Notes under the pieces: model-generated
What the model was told of the DNA's origin: nothing
Databases searched by the model: none
The model's input: the letters and a program-made list of their open reading frames with translations, nothing else
Shown here: positions 8,260-13,728 of the stretch, piece after piece
How the letters are laid out: each line of letters begins with the position of its first letter
Numbering within the stretch: the first letter of the stretch is position 1
Program-made: the position numbers and the translations under genes
NCBI GenBank assembly: GCA_002391625.1
Contig: DGFJ01000028.1
Location: 1 to 17,653, forward strand
Direction: 5' to 3'
Source: Ruminococcaceae bacterium UBA3903
GTDB lineage: Bacteria; Bacillota; Clostridia; Oscillospirales; Acutalibacteraceae
Length of the DNA: 17,653 bases

Positions 8260-8300
8260 AAAGCACAGATGTCATTGTAGCTCCTTGACATCTGTGCTTT
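8260..8300. terminator. Strong bidirectional terminator
   Basis: A perfect 15-bp stem, AAAGCACAGATGTCA (8260-8274) with its complement at 8286-8300, and an 11-base loop. T-rich tracts follow on both strands. It lies where the FUSC-like gene and the minus-strand gene at 8468-8773 converge and probably serves both. Confidence 0.9.
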
Positions 8301-8312
8301 TGTATTTGGTGT

Positions 8313-8447
8313 TTAATTATTTTCCTTAGGCTTAGGTGATTTGGTATATAGGCAAAGCAAGAAAGAACATATGCTGCCTAGACCTTTAATGCGGTTGAGG
8401 AAAACCGTTTTCTAAAGGCGGTCTAGAAATGAATTCCTGTGAAACAT
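8313..8447 (-). other. Structured intergenic element with a short open stretch
   Basis: Within the 315-base convergent gap, CTAGACC (8378-8384) pairs perfectly with GGTCTAG (8420-8426). Inside it CCTTTA (8383-8388) can pair with TAAAGG (8413-8418), and CGGTT (8392-8396) pairs with AACCG (8403-8407). It lacks a T tract, so it is not a simple terminator. On the minus strand there is also an open stretch of about 32 codons from 8411 to a TAA at 8313-8315, with KGLGSICSFLLCLYTKSPK inside. An in-frame TAG at 8412-8414 separates it from an ATG at 8447. I do not recognise either as a known RNA or gene. It may be a dispersed repeat or a decayed coding fragment. Confidence 0.4.
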
Positions 8448-8467
8448 ATTTAATTATAATTTATCTA

Positions 8468-8773
8468 TTATTTATCGTTTGGCAACAGAGAATTACAACG
8501 TTGGGTTATCCAATCCTTAGCGTCGTCTAAACCATTTTGTGACAGCTCAAACTCTTTATAGATTGGTTCTTCGTTAATAACAGGTGCATTCCATGGATGC
8601 TGTAAATAGTAGCCTACACTTAGACAGCTGCTGTCATCATGACGTTTTATGACTATTTTATATACGAAGGTTGTTTTGTTAGTACAGCCTGTAAGCTGTT
8701 CTGTACCTGCAGAACCAGTGTAGAAATTGCCGTTTTGCAGTAAATCAAGTTTTGGAAAAGTAATATTATACAT
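8468..8773 (-). CDS. Hypothetical protein, 101 residues
   Basis: I do not recognise this family. The gene looks real: GGAGGA lies 6 bases before the ATG at 8773, and a TTGTAT-17-TATAAT promoter lies just upstream. The product is soluble, without signal peptide or membrane segment, and mixes aromatic and polar residues. It has three cysteines (in GCTNK, SSCLS and QRCNS) that do not form an obvious metal site. The C-terminal part around KEFELSQNGLDDAKDWI looks helical. It is flanked by the bidirectional terminator and transcribed alone. Confidence 0.7.
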   Translation of the reverse strand: MYNITFPKLDLLQNGNFYTGSAGTEQLTGCTNKTTFVYKIVIKRHDDSSCLSVGYYLQHPWNAPVINEEPIYKEFELSQNGLDDAKDWITQRCNSLLPNDK

Positions 8774-8801
8774 TAGAATTCCTCCAATATTGTTATAGCT
8801 T

Positions 8802-8830
8802 ATTATAGTGAATTATGTAAAAAAATACAA
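8802..8830 (-). promoter_or_regulatory. Sigma-A promoter for the 101-residue protein gene
   Basis: On the minus strand TTGTAT (8830-8825), a 17-base spacer and TATAAT (8807-8802). It ends 28 bases before the start codon. Confidence 0.72.
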
Positions 8831-8939
8831 GTAGATGGCTATATGTTTTTTTATACCTTGTTCAAAAACAAAAAAGGTTGCAGACATATTTAGAAAATTC
8901 ACAAAGCCTAGCTGTTAATTCATCTATCACCAACTATAT

Positions 8940-9356
8940 TCAATTCAGATTGGGGTCAAATTCCTTTATTTGAATACCGCCTGGTGTGCCGTTGCTGTAT
9001 TCAAAGGAGAATACACAGCCGCATTCATTATAGGAAAAATAGTTTATTGCTCCATCACATTTAAGCTGTGTTAGTAATTTATTTATTATTTCCTTACGAT
9101 TATCAATGCTAAGATTTTGAAAGCTGTTAGCTTCTGTTGCAATTTTTATTTGTTCGTCGACGTAGTATGGATTTGTATCTGGACTTTTGGTTTCCGTTGT
9201 CACACCTTTTGCTTCTGTTGTTACATATTCAGCTGCTGTTATCATACTGTCAGCTTTTGTTGATATGCCTTCTTTTGGGCTGCCACAGCCTGTAAACAGC
9301 AATATCAAAATAGATGCCGCAACAGCAGCGAATATAGCGTATCTTTTTATACCCAT
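8940..9356 (-). CDS. Small putative lipoprotein, 138 residues
   Basis: The N-terminus has basic residues (GIKR), a hydrophobic run rich in Ala, Ile and Leu, and the lipobox-like LFTGC, so the mature protein should begin at a lipid-modified cysteine and sit on the outer face of the membrane. A Thr/Glu/Lys-rich linker with repeated VTTE-type steps follows, then a small C-terminal domain containing three cysteines and a GTPGGIQIKEFDP ending. The frame is open further upstream, but AAAGGGGG just before the ATG at 9356, and the signal peptide beginning there, decide the start. A -10-like TATAAT lies at 9387-9382 on this strand without a clear -35. No family was recognised. Substrate-binding or stress functions would be guesses. 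Confidence 0.72.
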   Translation of the reverse strand: MGIKRYAIFAAVAASILILLFTGCGSPKEGISTKADSMITAAEYVTTEAKGVTTETKSPDTNPYYVDEQIKIATEANSFQNLSIDNRKEIINKLLTQLKCDGAINYFSYNECGCVFSFEYSNGTPGGIQIKEFDPNLN

Positions 9357-9685
9357 ATTTCCCCCTTTAATTTTGCAAAATATTATAATCAAAAATATAG
9401 AGTAGTATTTAAAATAGCAAGATACATCCTTGCCAGTCTTTTTCCATATATTAAAACATGGCATTGTTACCGTCACAGCCCTCTATATTTTTACTACAGA
9501 ATATCAAAAGCTACTATGTTTGTCAAACTAACAACAAATATTTAAGATAATAAAATCTGTAGCAAATTCTAATATAAGCGATAGTGTGAGCTTGCCAATT
9601 TTATCCTTAATTTTATTTATAGATTAATATAATAATTTTTATTTAACCTGATGAATTTTAAAGCTTTGTAACAAATAGTTTTTTG

Positions 9686-9711
9686 CACAAAATATCATGT
9701 CGTATTTTGTG
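9686..9711. promoter_or_regulatory. Perfect 9-bp inverted repeat upstream of the HAD gene (operator candidate)
   Basis: CACAAAATA (9686-9694) and TATTTTGTG (9703-9711) flank TCATGTCG. The repeat ends 21 bases before the TATAAT at 9733, so it covers the place where a -35 element would sit; no good -35 hexamer is present. This layout suits a dimeric regulator. The rest of the 446-base gap from 9357 to 9803 is AT-rich and shows no further gene. Confidence 0.5.
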
Positions 9712-9729
9712 GAAAATGCAAAATTAATA

Positions 9730-9738
9730 TGATATAAT
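9730..9738 (+). promoter_or_regulatory. Extended -10 promoter of the HAD phosphatase gene
   Basis: TGATATAAT gives an extended -10 (TG-n-TATAAT, hexamer 9733-9738). The -35 region is poor and is occupied by the inverted repeat at 9686-9711. The predicted leader is about 60 bases and contains GTAGC/GCTAC arms that could form a small hairpin. Confidence 0.65.
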
Positions 9739-9803
9739 GTAGCTGTTACAAGTAGTGATGCTACGATGTTGGAAAACTTACCAATTGTATGGGGGATATG
9801 ACA

Positions 9804-10613
9804 GTGAAGTATAAATTAATAGCACTGGATTTGGACGGTACGCTGAATAATGATGAAAAAAAGATAACGCCTAAAACAAAGGAGGCGTTAATAAAGGTGC
9901 AGCAGCAGGGTGTTATAGTAGCCTTGGCATCTGGTAGACCAGCACCGGGTCTAAGCCGAGAATGTAAGGCTTTAGATTTACAAAATTATCATGGACTGTT
10001 ATTATCCTATAATGGCGGCAAGGTGATAGATGCTACAACAGGAAGGGTGCTTTATGAAAAAAGTATACCAAATGAGTTAGCAGTTAAATATTTAAAAAAC
10101 CTAGAGAAATTTCCAATAACACCTATTGTTGATAACGGCCAGTTCTATTACACAAAGGATAAGGATGGCTACAACGTTGAATTTGAATGTCAGCTAAACA
10201 ATATGCCGATGAAAATGGTTGATAATCAGGCAGATGCAGTTGATTTTAACCCAGTAAAGGTTTTGGCGGCTGCACCTAATCAGATTTTAAAGCAGTATTA
10301 TGATGACATTACAAGGGATTTTGTGAATGAATTTGAATTTATATATTCAGCACCATTCTATTTGGAAGCTAATATGAGGGGCGTTAGCAAGGCAGATTCA
10401 TTACAGATGGTTTGTGATATTTTAGACATAGCTCCCAGTCAGGTCATGGCATTTGGAGATGCACAAAATGATTTATCAATGGTGAAATTTGCGGGACTGG
10501 GCGTAGCTATGGAAAATGCTTGTGATGAGCTAAAGGCTATTGCTAATGAAATAACATTGTCCAACAATAATGACGGCATAGCTCATATTTTAAATCAGCA
10601 TTTTGATATATAA
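9804..10613 (+). CDS. Cof-type HAD-superfamily hydrolase (sugar-phosphate phosphatase-like)
   Basis: A soluble phosphatase of the HAD IIB (Cof) group, which usually dephosphorylates sugar phosphates, nucleotides or cofactors such as pyridoxal phosphate. Motif I is ALDLDGTL, with the nucleophile Asp and the second Asp two residues on. Motif II is ALASGRP. The motif III lysine is in VSKADSL, and motif IV is AFGDAQNDLSMV. The cap lies between motifs II and III, as in type II enzymes. At about 270 residues the length is normal. In-frame starts are ATG 9789, ATG 9798 and GTG 9804. The GGGGGA at 9791-9796 is correctly spaced (7 bases) only for the GTG at 9804, so I prefer that, but 9798 or 9789 remain possible. 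Substrate not predictable. Confidence 0.93.
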   Translation: MKYKLIALDLDGTLNNDEKKITPKTKEALIKVQQQGVIVALASGRPAPGLSRECKALDLQNYHGLLLSYNGGKVIDATTGRVLYEKSIPNELAVKYLKNLEKFPITPIVDNGQFYYTKDKDGYNVEFECQLNNMPMKMVDNQADAVDFNPVKVLAAAPNQILKQYYDDITRDFVNEFEFIYSAPFYLEANMRGVSKADSLQMVCDILDIAPSQVMAFGDAQNDLSMVKFAGLGVAMENACDELKAIANEITLSNNNDGIAHILNQHFDI

Positions 10614-10640
10614 GCTAAATAATTAAAAATTTATATTAAC

Positions 10641-10684
10641 AAGCACCTAAGGTTACATTGTGTTAACGTTAGGTGCTTTTTCTT
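10641..10684 (+). terminator. Rho-independent terminator after the HAD gene
   Basis: AAGCACCTAA (10641-10650) pairs with TTAGGTGCTT (10669-10678), with further partial pairing (GGTT/AAC) inside. A T-rich tail follows through 10684. Confidence 0.85.
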
Positions 10685-10696
10685 AAAATAAATTTG

Positions 10697-10705
10697 TGGT
10701 ACAAT
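10697..10705 (+). promoter_or_regulatory. Probable extended -10 promoter of the acetyltransferase gene
   Basis: TGGTACAAT is a TG-n-TACAAT extended -10 located 33 bases before the start codon. No convincing -35 hexamer; the upstream bases belong to the preceding terminator's T tract. Confidence 0.55.
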
Positions 10706-10738
10706 AAAATAAATTAGTTGATAAAGGAAGTGCTGATA

Positions 10739-11236
10739 ATGAATATGAAATTTGTCCAAATAAAAAGCCATGATGAAATCAAACAGCTGGCAGTTATTGC
10801 ACATGATATATGGTTTGAGTTTTTTCCTTGTATTCTGTCCACACCTCAGATAGCATATATGGTGGAAAAATTTCAGTCATCACGGGCTATTGCTAACCAA
10901 ATAAATGTTGATGGTTACAGCTATTATACGGCTGTACTCAAAGGTGAGATAATAGGCTTTGTAGGTATAAAACCAGAAGCGGACAGTCTGTTTCTTAGCA
11001 AATTATATTTAAAAAAGGCTTATCGTTCAAAGGGCTATGGCAGTAAAATGTTGGATTTTGTAGAAAAAACAGCAACGAGTATTGGTCTAAACAGGATTTA
11101 CCTAAGGGTAAACAAATATAATGAAAACTCCATTAATGTATATAAATACAGAGGCTTTACTATTGTTGATGAACAAAAAGCGGATATAGGCAACGGTTAC
11201 TATATGGATGATTTTGTTATGGAAAAAATATTATAA
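10739..11236 (+). CDS. GNAT-family N-acetyltransferase
   Basis: A 165-residue soluble protein with the GNAT fold, which transfers an acetyl group from acetyl-CoA to an amine. The acetyl-CoA-binding motif A is visible as LYLKKAYRSKGYGSKML, with the R-x-x-G-x-G pyrophosphate loop after a beta strand. The later NENSINVYKYRGF segment is the typical motif B, where an Asn and Tyr precede the GF turn. The frame extends upstream to a TTG at 10718, but AAAGGAAG lies inside that stretch, 8 bases before the ATG at 10739, and sets the start there. It is separated from the HAD gene by a terminator and so is a single-gene unit. The substrate (polyamine, peptide N-terminus, drug or other) is unknown. Confidence 0.9.
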   Translation: MNMKFVQIKSHDEIKQLAVIAHDIWFEFFPCILSTPQIAYMVEKFQSSRAIANQINVDGYSYYTAVLKGEIIGFVGIKPEADSLFLSKLYLKKAYRSKGYGSKMLDFVEKTATSIGLNRIYLRVNKYNENSINVYKYRGFTIVDEQKADIGNGYYMDDFVMEKIL

Positions 11237-11281
11237 AAAGGATTTGATGTAATGAGATTATCAAATATTATTTACCCTTTT
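11236..11281. terminator. Possible terminator between convergent acetyltransferase and patatin genes
   Basis: ATTTGAT (11242-11248) pairs with ATCAAAT (11260-11266), and outer AAAAGG (11236-11241) with CCTTTT (11276-11281). A short T-rich stretch follows. The stem is AT-rich and broken by an internal loop, so this is only a moderate call. It also contains a 12-codon ORF after an AAAGGA, which I do not treat as a gene. Confidence 0.4.
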
Positions 11282-11333
11282 CTTAAAAATTAGGAGTGGT
11301 AATTCAGCCCAAATATATGGTACAAAATTGTTT

Positions 11334-12200
11334 TTATTTGTTGGCTGTGATGTTGGTTTTTTCTAGCCACTGCATAAAGCTTTTATGTTTATTTTCTGAA
11401 TCTCTAACAGCTAAATCGTAAACGCTGGACAGCTTGTCAACGTCTTTTTCTAATCTGGATATGGATAGCTGTTCACTGGGGCGAAAAACAAATATCTTTC
11501 CAAGCTGTTCTAGCTTTTCGATAAATTCTAACTCATTGTTATAATCATTCCAGCGGTTTTCCATTGCTTTTATTAGGTTAGGATATTTACCGTATCTGAT
11601 TTTTGCCAAGGCAATGCTGGACTTCTTTTTTCTGTAGGTTTGGTCACGGGTTAACACAACTACATTATATTGGTTGCCGTCATTTATAGATTGCCTAATT
11701 GGTATGCTGTCGGATACACCGCCATCTAAAAATTTTTTATTATCTATATTCACCATTTTAGAAATTAATGGCAATGATGTAGTAGCCTGAACAATGTCAT
11801 AGTGCTGCCTTAGATTTTTTAGTCTGTAATACTCACTTTTACCTGTTTCACAATTTGTAACAGCGGCTGTTAAAACACATTTTGAATTTTCATATGTATG
11901 GTAGTCAAAGGGCATAAGCTGGTGAGGTATGGTGTCTAACATCATTTTATATCCAAAGATAGAGCCTGTTTTTAGCAGGTTTCCAATTCCTAGATAACGC
12001 TTGTCATTAACATAGTTTAAGTTAATATCCCTACTGCGATATTTCTGTTTTGAGATGTAGCTTACAGCGTTGCACACACCGGCTGAAGCACCAATGCAGT
12101 ACCCAAATTCAATATTTTTGTCTAAAAAGTAATCTAAAACCCCAGCGGTATATACACCACGCAGACCGCCGCCCTCTAATACTAAACCTATATTGTTCAT
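11334..12200 (-). CDS. Patatin-like phospholipase, YjjU/RssA-type
   Basis: The 288-residue protein carries all patatin hallmarks: the oxyanion-hole loop LEGGGLRG near the N-terminus, the nucleophile elbow GASAG (Ser-Asp dyad serine), and DGGVSDSIPI with the catalytic aspartate. These enzymes are lipid acyl hydrolases acting from the cytoplasm. The wording LVLEGGGLRGVYTAGVLD and the C-terminal FRPSEQLSISRLEKD region resemble the YjjU family. No signal peptide or membrane segment is seen. A GTG at 12209 is in frame, but AGGTGG ends 5 bases before the ATG at 12200, which is the better start. It is transcribed divergently from the CHAP-dockerin gene. Natural substrate unknown. Confidence 0.92.
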   Translation of the reverse strand: MNNIGLVLEGGGLRGVYTAGVLDYFLDKNIEFGYCIGASAGVCNAVSYISKQKYRSRDINLNYVNDKRYLGIGNLLKTGSIFGYKMMLDTIPHQLMPFDYHTYENSKCVLTAAVTNCETGKSEYYRLKNLRQHYDIVQATTSLPLISKMVNIDNKKFLDGGVSDSIPIRQSINDGNQYNVVVLTRDQTYRKKKSSIALAKIRYGKYPNLIKAMENRWNDYNNELEFIEKLEQLGKIFVFRPSEQLSISRLEKDVDKLSSVYDLAVRDSENKHKSFMQWLEKTNITANK

Positions 12201-12227
12201 AGCTTCCACCTATCCATAAAAATAATA

Positions 12228-12272
12228 ACGGTTAGTATTATACCATTATCATCAAAAAAATCAAATAACCGT
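12228..12272 (-). promoter_or_regulatory. Patatin gene promoter framed by an inverted repeat
   Basis: On the minus strand TTGATT (12264-12259), a 16-base spacer and TATAAT (12242-12237), the latter preceded by TGG to give an extended -10. The whole promoter is bracketed by ACGGTTA (12228-12234) and TAACCGT (12266-12272), a perfect 7-bp inverted repeat 31 bases apart. The promoter call is strong. A regulatory role for the repeat is inference. Confidence 0.75.
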
Positions 12273-12457
12273 ATTGGGACATAATAGTGATTCATAAAAA
12301 TCCAAGTAGTATAGCCAATTTTAAAATTGTGTCATAAAAATAAAAGCAAAATGAATAAAAATTTGCTGTTAAATTCAATTAAATGTCAATAGATTTTTAT
12401 ACATTATATATGTTACACTAGTTACAGATTTGATACTTTATAAAAGGAATTGATATA
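12273..12457. other. AT-rich upstream region of the CHAP-dockerin gene
   Basis: No confident promoter could be picked on the plus strand, although several AT-rich -10-like stretches (around 12400-12415) exist. GCAAA/TTTGC arms around 12346-12366 may form a weak hairpin. No gene on either strand. Confidence 0.3.
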
Positions 12458-13441
12458 ATGACGTTAAAAAAGATACTTTCACTGTCTATGACTGTAGTGT
12501 TATTGATTACTGCTTTTGCTTTTGGCAGCTTCACAACAACAAAGGTAAACGCAGCAACCACCTTTACACCACGTCTGTCCGCACCGTCCTACAGCAACGC
12601 TTATTACTATAGCAGTAAAAATATATTTTATGCCGCAGGTTATGGTATGCCAAATTGTACGGCATATGCTTTTGGCAGGGCATATGAGATATTAGGAACA
12701 GAACCTAAGCTTTGCCATTACAACGCTGGTGAATGGTACAATTACAATAAGGAGTATGGCTACTATTCATACGGTTCAACACCTAGGCTGGGTGCTGTAG
12801 CTGTATGGGATAATTATGATTCTGATACTGGTCATGTAGCTGTTGTGGAAAAAATATCAGGCACACAGGTAACTATATCTGAGTCGGCATGGAACGGCAC
12901 AAGCTTTTTTACCAGTACTGTTTCTTCTGCTGACAGTCATTTTGGATACAGCAGAATGAGGTTTTTGGGATTTATTTACATAGGGGATTTTACAGCATCA
13001 GATAATCCTGATGATACACCCGTCCCCACACAAACGCCAGGTGAGCTGCACAGGTTAACATCAACTGACGGCGTTAATTTACGTACAGGTGCAGGTACTG
13101 GATATTCTCGCATTTTAACCATACCGTATAACGCTGTAATTCGTATATCCACTAAAACTACAGCTGGGGGCTACACATGGGGAAAGGTTACATATAATGG
13201 CTCGTCGGGTTGGTGTGTGCTGGATTATGGATACAGGATAGGTATAATAGGTGATGTTAATGCTGACTCTCAGGTTAACCTAAATGATGTTATAGCCATA
13301 CAAAAGCATATCTCTAAGGAAAAAACCTTGACAGGCAACAAGCTGTTGTTGGCAGATACCTCTGGCAATGGCAGAGTTGATATACAGGACGTTGTTATTA
13401 CTCAAAAATATATTGGAAAAACAATAGATACAATGGCATAA
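12458..13441 (+). CDS. Secreted CHAP amidase/peptidase with SH3 and dockerin domains
   Basis: The 327-residue protein has a Sec signal peptide (KK, then a hydrophobic run) with likely cleavage after VNA at residue 32. A CHAP domain (about 45-175) follows with the NCTAYAFGRAYE nucleophile motif (Cys67), GHVAVVE (His126) and an SESAWN strand (Glu142/Asn146), fitting peptidoglycan amidases or endopeptidases. A Pro/Thr linker (about 181-196) leads to a bacterial SH3 domain (about 198-258, VNLRTGAGTGYSR). A type I dockerin (about 263-322) ends the protein, with two calcium-binding repeats, GDVNADSQVNLNDVIAIQK and ADTSGNGRVDIQDVVITQK. The dockerin should bind a cohesin on a scaffoldin or the cell surface. 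AAAGGA lies about 10 bases before the ATG. No cohesin gene is in the window. Confidence 0.93.
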   Translation: MTLKKILSLSMTVVLLITAFAFGSFTTTKVNAATTFTPRLSAPSYSNAYYYSSKNIFYAAGYGMPNCTAYAFGRAYEILGTEPKLCHYNAGEWYNYNKEYGYYSYGSTPRLGAVAVWDNYDSDTGHVAVVEKISGTQVTISESAWNGTSFFTSTVSSADSHFGYSRMRFLGFIYIGDFTASDNPDDTPVPTQTPGELHRLTSTDGVNLRTGAGTGYSRILTIPYNAVIRISTKTTAGGYTWGKVTYNGSSGWCVLDYGYRIGIIGDVNADSQVNLNDVIAIQKHISKEKTLTGNKLLLADTSGNGRVDIQDVVITQKYIGKTIDTMA

Positions 13442-13447
13442 AGATTA

Positions 13448-13490
13448 AAAAATGCTGATAACAGGTGAAAGCTTGCGTATCAACATTTTT
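13448..13490 (+). terminator. Terminator after the CHAP-dockerin gene
   Basis: AAAAATGCTGATA (13448-13460) pairs with TATCAACATTTTT (13478-13490) with one mismatch. The T run of the distal arm supplies the tail. It begins 7 bases after the stop codon. Confidence 0.75.
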
Positions 13491-13503
13491 ATGTTTAAAA
13501 TTA

Positions 13504-13532
13504 TTGCAAAATAAGTACAAATAGTGTATTAT
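13504..13532 (+). promoter_or_regulatory. Sigma-A promoter for the large membrane protein gene
   Basis: TTGCAA (13504-13509), a 17-base spacer and TATTAT (13527-13532). If used, the transcript carries an unusually long leader of about 190 bases before the ATG at 13729. Confidence 0.6.
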
Positions 13533-13611
13533 CATCTGATGTAACAATATATCTATATAATAAAAGTAGTGGCAATAATAGTTTATATTAATATATTAAC
13601 TGTTAAGGGTG

Positions 13612-13650
13612 CTTTGTTTAACTGCAACAAAGTCTATTCTTAAAAATAGA
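13612..13650 (+). promoter_or_regulatory. Paired hairpins in the leader of the membrane protein gene
   Basis: CTTTGTT (13612-13618) pairs with AACAAAG (13626-13632), and immediately after it TCTATT (13633-13638) pairs with AATAGA (13645-13650). They sit in the predicted leader about 80 bases before the start codon. They do not match a riboswitch I can name. They could fold by chance in AT-rich DNA. Confidence 0.35.
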
Positions 13651-13728
13651 TTAGAAATTAAGCTAACCTGCTTACTTCTGCCATTAACATAGAAATAATA
13701 AAATTGTGTGATGCGTAAGGAGGATAAA

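Noticed and set aside
11249..11293. A 12-codon ORF with AAAGGA upstream, between the acetyltransferase and patatin genes
   Set aside because: It lies within the putative terminator hairpin and has no support beyond the ribosome-binding-like sequence.
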